From assembly GCF_027706725.1 (NCBI RefSeq), contig NZ_JAQFWQ010000015.1, positions 1 through 64,000 of the forward strand: a stretch of 64,000 nt of DNA, written 5' to 3'. The notes beneath the pieces were generated by a model, which had not been told where the DNA came from, did not search any database, and worked only from the letters and a program-made list of their open reading frames with translations. The position numbers and the translations under genes are program-made. This stretch comes from Nocardiopsis endophytica (GTDB lineage Bacteria; Actinomycetota; Actinomycetes; Streptosporangiales; Streptosporangiaceae). The stretch's first letter is position 1. Every line of letters begins with the position of its first letter. Positions 1-7,534 of the stretch are shown piece by piece.

Positions 1-438
1 TCGGCCTGTCGCCCGGCCGGGACCCTCAAGTGGGGTACCTGCTCAGCCGCCTGCTGGCCCGGACCGAGAGGGGCCTCGCGCCCGGCAGTCAGGGTCGGGG
101 AATCGCCCCGTTTTGGCCGTCGCTGCCATCACGGTGGCCACGCACGCGCGCGGCGTCCGACAGCGCTGCCGCAAGGGCCGCTGACCTTTCCTCGTTGCTG
201 CATTCCACCCCACGCCCCGTCGGCCTGTCGCCCGGCCGGGACCCTCAAGTGGGGTACCTGCTCAGCCGCCTGCTCACCCGGACCGAGAGGGGCCTCGCGC
301 CCGGCAGGCAGGGCCGGGGAACCGCCCCGTGCTGGCCGTCGCCGCCATCACGGTGACCATGCACGCGCGCGGCGCCCGACAGCGCTGCCGAAAGGGCCGC
401 GGACCTCTGTCGTCGTCGCCCTCTACACCACACCCCGC
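1..438. repeat. Tandem intergenic repeat, two units of 219 bp
   Basis: Two head-to-tail copies of one sequence are visible. Unit 1 runs 1-219 and unit 2 from 220 to about 438. Both start with TCGGCCTGTCGCCCGGCCGG and share the segments GGGGTACCTGCTCAGCCGCC and GACAGCGCTGCCG, differing by scattered substitutions. The unit shows no credible coding signal: no ribosome binding site, and a low-complexity Arg/Pro/Ala translation in every frame. A diverged inverted copy of about 100 bp lies at 35243-35346, so this is a dispersed element and not only a local duplication. It sits downstream of the flavin reductase gene. The left edge of unit 1 coincides with the window edge, so more units may lie outside. 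Confidence 0.85.
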
Positions 439-513
439 AGCCCAGGCGCCCGGCCGGGGCGTGAGCGGGGTGATCGTCGACGGTGGTCCGGTCTCGGCGT
501 CCGCGCCTCGTAC

Positions 514-1077
514 CTACTGCTCCAGTGCCCGGTACTCGCCCCTGTAGTACAGCAAAGGCGCCGTTCCGCCCCGGTCGGTCAGGTGGTGCACTCTCGCCAC
601 CACGATGAGGTGGTCTCCTGCGGGGTGTTCGGCCTCGACCTCGCATTCCAGCCACGCCTGCGACCCTTCGACCACCGGGGCCCCGGACGGGGACTCGTGC
701 CAGGCGATGCCGGAGAACTTGTCACCGCCCTTGGCGGCCAGGCGCCGGGACGCCTCCTGCTGGTCCGCGCCCAGGATGCTCACCGCCAGGCGGGGCGCCG
801 ACCGCAGCGCCGGCCAGCTGGTGCTCGTCCGTCCCACGCAGAACCCCACCAGCGGCGGGTCCAGGGACACCGAGGTGAAGGAGTTGGCCGCCAGACCCGC
901 CGGCCGTCCCGTGCGCGGGTCGCGGGCCGCCACCGCCACCACCCCGGTGGGGAAGCGGCCCAGGGCGTCCCGGAACTCCCGGGAGCCGAAGGGGGCCGGT
1001 GCGGGGTGGGCCCCGTTCCCACGGGTGCGGGGCGCCTCGGCCACGGCGCGGTGCGCGCCCCCTCGGTCTCCTGACAC
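514..1077 (-). CDS. Flavin reductase family protein (HpaC/HsaB-like)
   Basis: A 187-aa protein whose core (FRDALGRFPTGVVAVAA, then LAANSFTSVSLDPPLVGFCV) is the FMN-binding split-barrel signature of flavin reductases that supply reduced flavin to two-component monooxygenases. The GTG at 1077 is preferred because AGGAGGG lies 8 nt upstream. An in-frame ATG at 1146 would add 23 poorly conserved residues and would overlap the operator at 1124-1139. The gene diverges from the Ltp2-like gene and has a TetR-type palindrome in its promoter. The LLM flavin oxidoreductase at 6191-7261 carries the same type of site and is a plausible partner, though this is inference from shared regulation. Confidence 0.85.
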   Translation of the reverse strand: MSGDRGGAHRAVAEAPRTRGNGAHPAPAPFGSREFRDALGRFPTGVVAVAARDPRTGRPAGLAANSFTSVSLDPPLVGFCVGRTSTSWPALRSAPRLAVSILGADQQEASRRLAAKGGDKFSGIAWHESPSGAPVVEGSQAWLECEVEAEHPAGDHLIVVARVHHLTDRGGTAPLLYYRGEYRALEQ

Positions 1078-1123
1078 GGGCCTGCCCTCCTGTGCTCGGC
1101 CGGGGTCGCCCCCTGCTTTTCTC

Positions 1124-1139
1124 CCAAGCGCTTGCTTGG
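1124..1139. promoter_or_regulatory. TetR-type operator, site 1
   Basis: CCAAGC-GCTT-GCTTGG is a perfect 6+6 inverted repeat with a 4-nt centre, just upstream of the flavin reductase start. The same half-sites recur at 1197 and 7285. The regulator gene is not in the window. Confidence 0.65.
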
Positions 1140-1196
1140 TTTCCATCGTACCCGCCGGCGTCCGCCCCGTCACCCGTCGCCGCCGACCACTTGACA

Positions 1197-1212
1197 CCAA
1201 GCGTTTGCTCGG
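1197..1212. promoter_or_regulatory. TetR-type operator, site 2
   Basis: CCAAGC-GTTT-GCTCGG matches sites 1 and 3 with one mismatch in the right half. It lies 37 nt before the GTG of the Ltp2-like gene. The two divergent genes therefore each have their own copy. Confidence 0.6.
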
Positions 1213-1248
1213 TTTTGACTCGAAGGCGACCGGACCGGGGAGGCGGCC

Positions 1249-2430
1249 GTGGCGGTGACGGGACTGAGCGGAGCGGCGGCGCTGGCCGGGGTGGGCGCCA
1301 CCCCCTACAGCCGCGACTCCGGCGTCAGCACCACCGCCCTCGCCTGCCGCGCGATCCTCGCCGCCCTCGACGACGCCGGGCTGGGCACCGGCGACGTCGA
1401 CGGTATCGCCACCCACCGGGTCGGCGACTCCTGCCCCCCGTGGGTCGTGGGCCCCGCCCTCGGGATCACCGACCCCGCCTGGCACCTCGACCAGTTCGGC
1501 GGGGGCGGGGTCTCGCACGCCGTCATCGGCCAGGCCGCCCTGGCCGTCGCCGCGGGCATCGCCGACGTCGTCGTCTGCTACCGCGCCATCAACGCGCGCT
1601 CCGAGTTCCGCATGGGCGGGCAGGGGCGCGCCCCCGCAGGCGCGTTCGACCTGCAGTACCAGGCCCCCTACGGGCTCCTCGCCCCCGTCCAGCACTACGC
1701 CGTCCCCGCGCGCGCCCACATGCAGGCCTACGGCACCACCCACGAACAGCTCGGGGCGGTCGCCGTCCGCCAGCGCGCGAACGCCGCCGCCAACCCGCGC
1801 GCGCTCAAGCGCGACCCCATCACCCTCGACGACTACCTCGCCTCGCCCTGGATCTCCGAGCCCTTCCGCCTGCTCGACTGCTGCCTGGAGACCGACGGCG
1901 CCTGCGCCCTGGTCGTCACCTCCGCCGAGCGCGCCCGCGACCTGCGCAGGCCGCCCGTGGACATCGCCGCCGCGGCCTGGGCCGGAGGCCACTCGACCTA
2001 CTCCCCGCCCGCCCCCGGCGGACTGGGAGACGACCTGACCACCTCGTCCGCCGCGCGCCTGGCTCCGCGCCTGTACGCCATGGCGGGCCTGGGCCCCGAC
2101 GACGTCGACGTCGCGGAGCTCTACGACTGCTTCACCTGGACGGTGGTCGTGCAACTGGAGGACTACGGCTTCTGCCGGAAAGGCGAGGGCGGCCCCTTCG
2201 CCGCCTCGGAGGCCCTGGGAATCGGGGGACGGCTGCCGGTGAACACGCACGGGGGATTCCTGTCCGAGGGGTACGTGCACGGTATCAACCACGTCGCCGA
2301 GGCCGTCGGGCAGCTCCGCGGCGACGCGGGTCCGCGCCAGGTCGGCGGCGCGGAGGTGGCCCTGTCCACCGGCCAGCCGGGCTACGTCCTGGCGGGCACG
2401 TCCGCCCTTCTGCTGACCGCCGGGCGGTGA
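1249..2430 (+). CDS. Ltp2-like thiolase-fold aldolase (SCP-x/lipid-transfer type)
   Basis: A 393-aa thiolase-superfamily protein with a full-length fold. The position of the usual nucleophilic Cys near residue 86 reads FGGGGVSH, with no Cys, so it cannot be a classical thiolase. Tyr292 (AELYDCF) and Tyr342 (SEGYVHG) match the tyrosines proposed as catalytic in Ltp2, the retro-aldolase that removes the last side-chain fragment of steroid CoA esters. The next gene encodes a DUF35 protein, the usual obligate partner. GTG start with GGGGAGG upstream. The steroid or branched acyl-CoA substrate is inferred from family knowledge, and the true substrate is unknown. Confidence 0.8.
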   Translation: MAVTGLSGAAALAGVGATPYSRDSGVSTTALACRAILAALDDAGLGTGDVDGIATHRVGDSCPPWVVGPALGITDPAWHLDQFGGGGVSHAVIGQAALAVAAGIADVVVCYRAINARSEFRMGGQGRAPAGAFDLQYQAPYGLLAPVQHYAVPARAHMQAYGTTHEQLGAVAVRQRANAAANPRALKRDPITLDDYLASPWISEPFRLLDCCLETDGACALVVTSAERARDLRRPPVDIAAAAWAGGHSTYSPPAPGGLGDDLTTSSAARLAPRLYAMAGLGPDDVDVAELYDCFTWTVVVQLEDYGFCRKGEGGPFAASEALGIGGRLPVNTHGGFLSEGYVHGINHVAEAVGQLRGDAGPRQVGGAEVALSTGQPGYVLAGTSALLLTAGR

Positions 2431-2486
2431 CCGCCGCCGGGCGGCGCCCCCTCCGACCCCTACGACCCACACCGCGGAGGTGACCG

Positions 2487-2999
2487 ATGAGCCGAACGCA
2501 GAGCCTTCGGCAGGACGTCCGGGAACAGGGCGGCCGGCGCCGGGACGGGGGCGGGGCCGCCGCGCCGCGCCCCCGACCCGGCGCGGACCGGGACTCCGCC
2601 TACTGGTGGGAGGCGGTCGCCGAGGGGCGCTTCCTCGTCCAGTACTGCGCCGACTGCCGGACCCCGCGCTTCCCGGCGAGGGAGGTGTGCGCCGTCTGCC
2701 TGTCACTGGAATGGGAGTGGCGCGACGGCACCGGCACCGGGACGGTCGACGGCTGGACCGTCACCCGCCGCACCTTCCACCCCGCGTTCGAGGCCCCCTA
2801 CACCGTGCTGCGGGTGGCCCTGGACGACGGCCCGGCGCTGTACTGCTGGGGGTGCCTGGTCGACGCCGACCCGGACGACCTGTACCGGGGGCGGCCGGTC
2901 GAAGCGGTCTTCACCGACGTGGGCCCAGCCCCCGACGACGGAGCGACGACCGGCGGAGCCGCGTTCGCCAAGGTCGTCGACTGGCGCCCGCGCGAGTGA
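2487..2999 (+). CDS. Zn-ribbon/OB-fold DUF35 protein, partner of the Ltp2-like aldolase
   Basis: A 170-aa protein with four cysteines in two CxxC pairs (YCADCRTPRF, then CAVC), forming a rubredoxin-like zinc ribbon followed by an OB fold. This is the DUF35 architecture found in ChsH2, which docks on Ltp2 and is needed for aldolase activity. It starts at ATG after GCGGAGG, 56 nt after the aldolase gene, and is presumably co-transcribed with it. The N-terminal 40 residues are Arg/Gly-rich and disordered-looking. Confidence 0.82.
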   Translation: MSRTQSLRQDVREQGGRRRDGGGAAAPRPRPGADRDSAYWWEAVAEGRFLVQYCADCRTPRFPAREVCAVCLSLEWEWRDGTGTGTVDGWTVTRRTFHPAFEAPYTVLRVALDDGPALYCWGCLVDADPDDLYRGRPVEAVFTDVGPAPDDGATTGGAAFAKVVDWRPRE

Positions 3000-3325
3000 C
3001 GGTGCGTGCGGCCGGGGCTCCCCCGGAGAGCACGTTCCTCTCCGCCCGTCGCCGGTCCTGACCGGCGCGCCACCGTCGACGAGCGGCATCCAGTCGCCAC
3101 TACACGGCGGGCATCAGCACACGGCGGTCGCGGCCGACGAGAATCACACGACTCCGGCACTCTCCAGCCCACTCCAATGGACACCATGCTCCTGAGGTGG
3201 GGGCGTATCAGGACGGATCGCGTCCCGCTCACGTCCGCCGGCCACGGCCCTCGGCTCGGCCCGGGGCGGTGCACGACCTCCGGTACCCGCCGCTCGCGGA
3301 CGGGCCGGACGACGCCCCGCCCCTC
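3000..3325. other. Intergenic region between convergent genes
   Basis: 326 bp between the DUF35 gene and the convergently transcribed acyl-CoA synthetase. No credible ORF, RNA gene or strong terminator hairpin seen. Confidence 0.5.
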
Positions 3326-4936
3326 TCACCCCTCCCGCTCCTCGGCCAGGCGCCGCGCCAGGGCCGCCCTGTCCGTCTTGCCGTTCGCGTTGACCGGCAG
3401 CGACTCCACGGCCACCACCCTCCGCGGCACCTTGTAGTTCGCCATGTTCTCCCTGGACCAGGCGATCACCCCGGACGCCAGTCCCGGGGCCAAGGCGCCC
3501 GGCCCGCCCTCCGCGGGCACCACGAACGCGCACCCCACCTCGCCCAGCCGGGCATCGGGCACCGGCACCACCGCCGCCACCGCCACCAGCGGGCACCGCG
3601 CCAGCAGCGCCTCGATCTCCGCCGGGTACACGCTGAACCCGCCCACGGTGAACACGTCCTTCTTCCTGTCCACCACCGACAGGTCGCCCCGCTCGCTCAG
3701 CACCCCCACGTCCCCGGTCCGCAGCCGTCCCCGCGCGTCGACCGCCTCGGCCGTGCGCTCGGGGTCCCCCCAGTAGCCGTCCATCACCCCGAACCCGCCG
3801 ACCAGGATCTCCCCGCGCGCGCCCGGCGGCAGCGCCCCGCCGTCCTCGTCCACCACCTCGACCCGCACCCCCGGCATCGGACGCCCGGCGGACCCGGCCA
3901 CCACCTCCACCGGGTCGCCCTCCCGGGTCATGGAGACCACCGTCCCCTCGATCAGCCCGTAGGCGTTGACCATCCGCCGCACCACGCCCTCGTCCAACAG
4001 CCGCCGGACCAGCTCCGGCGGCACCGACGCGGCCCCGCAGATCCCCACCCGCAGCGCCGGGAACCGCTCCCCGGCGGCCCGCCGCTCCAGCAGCCCCTGG
4101 AACAGGTTCGGCGGCCCGGCCAGCACCGTCGCCCCCTCGTCGGCGATGAGCCCGGCCAGCCCGCCGGGGTCGAACACGGCCTGCGGCAGCAGCCGCGCCC
4201 CGCGCATCACCCCCGCCAGCAGCCCCGCGTTCACCCCGAACCCGTGCGAGAACGGCGCGATCACCGGGTACCGGTCCTCCCCGCCCAGCCCCACCACCGA
4301 GGCCCAGTCCCAGTACCCCCGCAACAGCTGCCCGTGCGGGATCATCACCCCCTTGGGCGCGCCCGTGGTCCCCGACGTCGCCAGCACCTCGGCCAGGTCG
4401 CCGCCGCCCACCCCCAGCGCGCGCTCCTCCGCCGCCCCCTCGGGGACCGACCCGGCCCGGTCCAGGAACGACGCGAAGGCCACGCCGCCCTCGCGCCGCG
4501 CCTCCGGCCCGCCGGCCTCCACGTCCAGCAGCACGGCCTCCTCCAGCTCGGGCAGGCCGGCGAACGGGCGCCCGCCCTCCGGCCCCCCTTCGGCCCGGCC
4601 GATGAGCCCGGTCGACGGCGTGCCCCGGAACCGCTCGGTGCACATCAGCACCCGCGCCCCCGTACGGCGCAGCAGCCCGCCCGCCTCCAGCCCCTTGTAG
4701 CGGGTCGACAGCGGCACCAGCACCGCCCCCGCCTCCCACACCCCGAACGCGGCCGCGCCCCAGGCCGGGGAGTTGGGCGCCATCAGCGCCACCCGGTCGC
4801 CCGGCCGCACGCCGGAGGCGATCAGCGCCCGGCCGATCCGCCGCGCCCGCGCCGCCAGGTCCTCGGCCGTCACCTGCTCCCCGTCGGCGGCCAGCAGCAC
4901 CGACCCGGGTGTGCGGCGCGCCCGGTCGCGCAGCAT
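3326..4936 (-). CDS. Class I adenylate-forming acyl-CoA synthetase (FadD-like)
   Basis: A 536-aa AMP-binding enzyme with the P-loop-like A3 motif ATSGTTGAPKGVM, a C-terminal RTGDVGVLSERGDLSVVDRK core and the lysine region VNANGKTDRAAL. It activates a carboxylic acid to its CoA ester through an acyl-adenylate. ATG 4936 is the first standard start in the frame. The same frame stays open upstream with a proline-rich stretch, and a CTG at about 5059 sits 6 nt after GAGGAGG, so the true N-terminus may be longer. It probably belongs to a minus-strand operon with the ligase and LLM genes upstream. Substrate not predictable from sequence alone. Confidence 0.85.
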   Translation of the reverse strand: MLRDRARRTPGSVLLAADGEQVTAEDLAARARRIGRALIASGVRPGDRVALMAPNSPAWGAAAFGVWEAGAVLVPLSTRYKGLEAGGLLRRTGARVLMCTERFRGTPSTGLIGRAEGGPEGGRPFAGLPELEEAVLLDVEAGGPEARREGGVAFASFLDRAGSVPEGAAEERALGVGGGDLAEVLATSGTTGAPKGVMIPHGQLLRGYWDWASVVGLGGEDRYPVIAPFSHGFGVNAGLLAGVMRGARLLPQAVFDPGGLAGLIADEGATVLAGPPNLFQGLLERRAAGERFPALRVGICGAASVPPELVRRLLDEGVVRRMVNAYGLIEGTVVSMTREGDPVEVVAGSAGRPMPGVRVEVVDEDGGALPPGARGEILVGGFGVMDGYWGDPERTAEAVDARGRLRTGDVGVLSERGDLSVVDRKKDVFTVGGFSVYPAEIEALLARCPLVAVAAVVPVPDARLGEVGCAFVVPAEGGPGALAPGLASGVIAWSRENMANYKVPRRVVAVESLPVNANGKTDRAALARRLAEEREG

Positions 4937-5087
4937 GCGCGGCAGGGTCGTCCACCCCTCGGGCAGGGGCGGGAAGGCGGTGGGGTCGGGGACGGGAGCC
5001 GGTGCGGGGGACGCGGGGGAGAGGGGAGGGACGGGGGGTTCGGGGGACTGGGCCAGGGGGGTCCTCCTCGCATGCCGCGGGGCGGTG

Positions 5088-6194
5088 TCAGCCGGCGCGG
5101 GCCCGCGCGCCGCCCCTTTCGCGCGCCAGGTGGTGCCCGCGCTCGTCGGTGAGCCGGCCCGCGCCGCCCTCGTCCCGCGCCTCGTCCTCCACCGCCACCG
5201 CGATCCGCACGGGGGAGAACGACGCCAGCGCCTGCTCGATGCGCGCCGTCCACATGCGGTCGCCGATGAGGGAGGCCCGGGCGAAGGCCACGCGCAGCTC
5301 GGCCATGTCGAGCGTCCCGGGGCGGGACACCCGCAGCTCCCAGGCGCCGATCCCGTCGACCCGCGCCAGCTCGCGCTCCAGGCGCGGCAGCGGCAGCCAC
5401 CGCCCCCGCACCAGCACCCGGTCGCCGACGGTCCCGGACGGAACGGGGACCGCGTCCGCGCCCGCCTCGGGCTCGGCCGTGAACCCGGTGCGCACCACCG
5501 TTCCGCGGAGCGCCGGGTGCCAGTCGGGCACCGTCACGATCTCCGCCGTCCCGGCCGGGTAGGGCGGCTCGTAGATGGTGTCGGCGTCCAGCGGTGCCAG
5601 ACCGACCGTCCCGGGCGAGGCGGGCGCGAAGCCCTCGGCCCCCAACGGCCGGTGGGCCACGGGCACCTGCAGCAGCGGGTCGATGAACAGGTCGCCGACC
5701 TCGGCCCCGAACTCGGAGGCCAGCCGCCGCCGCACCGTGTCCGGCGCGACCTCCCCCGCCAGCAGGATCCGCCGCAGCCCCAGGTCGAGCGGGTCGGACT
5801 GGAACTCCAGGTGCAGCCGGGCCAGCAGGTCGGCCGCCCCGCACGGGGTGGCCACCAGGACCGTCGCGCCCATCGCCTCCAGCGCCGCGTGCAGCCGCAT
5901 CCGCCCGCGCGGACCGACCACCGCCGTCTGGGCCCCGGCGGCGGTGGCGGCCTCGGCCACCAGGGCACCGGTCTGGTCCCCCTCCGCGCTGAGCGCCACC
6001 GCCACCCGGTCGCCCCGGACGACCCCGGCCTCGCGCAGCAGGTGGCGGCCCAGTTCGGCGGCGAGCACCCGGTCCTCCCGCCCCAGGGCGCCGCCGGGCG
6101 CGCCCTCGGGCCCGAGCAGCAGCAGTCCGCCCTCCGGGTCGGGGGCCGGCCCCGCTCCGGGCCGGTCGGCCCGGATCCACTCCCGCCCGCTCAC
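5088..6194 (-). CDS. PaaK-like AMP-binding ligase domain protein (short form)
   Basis: A 368-aa protein with the general fold of phenylacetate-CoA ligase-type enzymes (RRILLAGEVAPDTVRRRL, FIDPLLQVPVAHRPLG, TGFTAEPEAG). It is shorter than the roughly 430 residues usual for PaaK, and the canonical Ser/Thr/Gly-rich ATP motif is not obvious. Its GTG start (6194-6192) overlaps the TGA of the upstream LLM gene in a GTGA junction, so the two are translationally coupled. Function as a ligase is uncertain. It may be a degenerate or specialised adenylating protein acting with the adjacent flavin oxidoreductase. Confidence 0.6.
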   Translation of the reverse strand: MSGREWIRADRPGAGPAPDPEGGLLLLGPEGAPGGALGREDRVLAAELGRHLLREAGVVRGDRVAVALSAEGDQTGALVAEAATAAGAQTAVVGPRGRMRLHAALEAMGATVLVATPCGAADLLARLHLEFQSDPLDLGLRRILLAGEVAPDTVRRRLASEFGAEVGDLFIDPLLQVPVAHRPLGAEGFAPASPGTVGLAPLDADTIYEPPYPAGTAEIVTVPDWHPALRGTVVRTGFTAEPEAGADAVPVPSGTVGDRVLVRGRWLPLPRLERELARVDGIGAWELRVSRPGTLDMAELRVAFARASLIGDRMWTARIEQALASFSPVRIAVAVEDEARDEGGAGRLTDERGHHLARERGGARARAG

Positions 6195-7261
6195 GACGGC
6201 GCCACCTCCTGGCGGAACAGCTTCAGGCAGTTGCACACGTGCTCGTGGGCCAGCCCGCCGACCTGCGCCTGCAGCAGCAGGTCGGTGGCGCCCGCCTCGG
6301 CGATGCGCCGCACCGCCTCGCGCGACCCGGCGACGTCGTCGATCACCACCATGTGGTGCTCGCGCAGCACCTCCAGCGCCTCCTCGGGCGGCATGCCCGC
6401 GGCGAGCTGCCCGAGCACGCGGTGGGTGGCGTGCCGGGCGTCGTAGTAGCCCGGCGGGGTCACCAGGTTGACCTGGCGGCGGATGTACCAGAGCACCGCG
6501 TCGGCGGCGGTCTCCAGCGCCTCGTCCCGGGAGGGCGCCACGTGCCAGGGCACCATCAGCGCCACCCGGCGGCTGTCCGGGTCGAACCCGTTCCCGGCCA
6601 GCTCCCGCCGGTAGGCGGCGATGTCCTCGGCCACGTCGTCCAGGCCCTTGAGCATGGTCATGCCGAGCAGGTTGTGCCCGCGCCGGGCCGCGGCGAGGTA
6701 GCCCTCCAGGCTGGTGGAGGCGACCCACACCGGCGGGTGCGGGTCCTGCACCGGCCGGGGCAGCACCGAGACTCCGGGCACCTGGAAGTAGGGGCTGTCC
6801 AGGGTGACGGGGTCGCCGTCGGCCCGCCAGATCTCCAGCACGGCGTCCAGGGACTCCTCCCAGATCCGCCGCGACTGCTCGAACGGCCGCTGGAAGGCCT
6901 GGTACTCCAGCGGGGACGCCCCGCGCCCGGTCCCGAACTCCACCCGGCCGCCGGAGAGCACGTCCAGGGTGGCGACGCGTTCGGCGGTGCGCACCGGCGG
7001 CTGGAAGGGCAGCAGCACCACCCCCAGGCCCAGCCGCAGGTTCCGGGTGCGCTGGGAGATGGCGGCCAGCACCAGGTCGGGGGCCGAGGAGTGGGAGAAG
7101 CCGCGGGTGAAGTGGTGCTCGACCAGCCAGGCGGCCTCATAGCCCAGCTCGTCGGCGAGTTCGGCCTGGGCCAGGGTGTTCTCGAAGGCGCGCCGCTCCA
7201 CCTCGCGGGTGCGGCCGCGGACCTCCACCTCGTATCCCAGGCTGATGCGCAGGGACGCCAT
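6191..7261 (-). CDS. LLM-class flavin-dependent oxidoreductase
   Basis: A 356-aa luciferase-like TIM-barrel protein: EHHF near residue 68, LGLGVVLLPFQPPVRTAERV, and VEFGTGRG with the following SPLEYQAF. Such enzymes use reduced FMN or F420 to oxidise substrates. ATG 7261 follows GGAGG by 4 nt; an in-frame GTG further upstream would run through the operator at 7285-7300 and is rejected. First gene of a minus-strand operon with the PaaK-like gene. The shared operator links it to the flavin reductase at 514-1077, which may supply its reduced flavin (inference). Confidence 0.85.
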   Translation of the reverse strand: MASLRISLGYEVEVRGRTREVERRAFENTLAQAELADELGYEAAWLVEHHFTRGFSHSSAPDLVLAAISQRTRNLRLGLGVVLLPFQPPVRTAERVATLDVLSGGRVEFGTGRGASPLEYQAFQRPFEQSRRIWEESLDAVLEIWRADGDPVTLDSPYFQVPGVSVLPRPVQDPHPPVWVASTSLEGYLAAARRGHNLLGMTMLKGLDDVAEDIAAYRRELAGNGFDPDSRRVALMVPWHVAPSRDEALETAADAVLWYIRRQVNLVTPPGYYDARHATHRVLGQLAAGMPPEEALEVLREHHMVVIDDVAGSREAVRRIAEAGATDLLLQAQVGGLAHEHVCNCLKLFRQEVAPS

Positions 7262-7284
7262 GGCGCCTCCGGGGTCGATACCAA

Positions 7285-7300
7285 CCAAGCGAACGCTTGG
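7285..7300. promoter_or_regulatory. TetR-type operator, site 3
   Basis: CCAAGC-GAAC-GCTTGG, a perfect 6+6 inverted repeat 24 bp before the LLM oxidoreductase start. Identical half-sites to site 1. Together the three sites define a local regulon. Confidence 0.68.
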
Positions 7301-7534
7301 TAGTGTATCAGCGGGGTGACGAGCCCACAACGAATCGCCCGGCCGCCGCAGGGCGGGAGCGGCGGCGATGTTTGGCCGGTGCCGTGCGCTCCGCAGGCGC
7401 GTCGCCGGGTTCCGGACAGGAGCACCGAGGGCTTCTCCGAACCGTTACCCGCGGTTCGGGCGCCGTGCGCTGTGCCATCGTCATCCGCCGTCAGCGTGTG
7501 CGAAGCGCGCACGCGCGCTGAGAACGGAGGACAG

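Noticed and set aside
309-314. RPGKGH as a HEPN RxxxxH motif in the CARF-like protein (residues 309-314 of that protein)
   Set aside because: The surrounding sequence is Gly/Pro/Lys-rich and not helical, unlike HEPN domains.
30-356. Open frame through the tandem repeat at the window start
   Set aside because: It repeats itself because the DNA repeats; Arg/Pro-rich, no ribosome binding site, no family.
514-2706. 730-codon open frame on the minus strand
   Set aside because: Only its last 187 codons (flavin reductase) are real; the rest is antisense to the Ltp2-like and DUF35 genes and has shadow composition.
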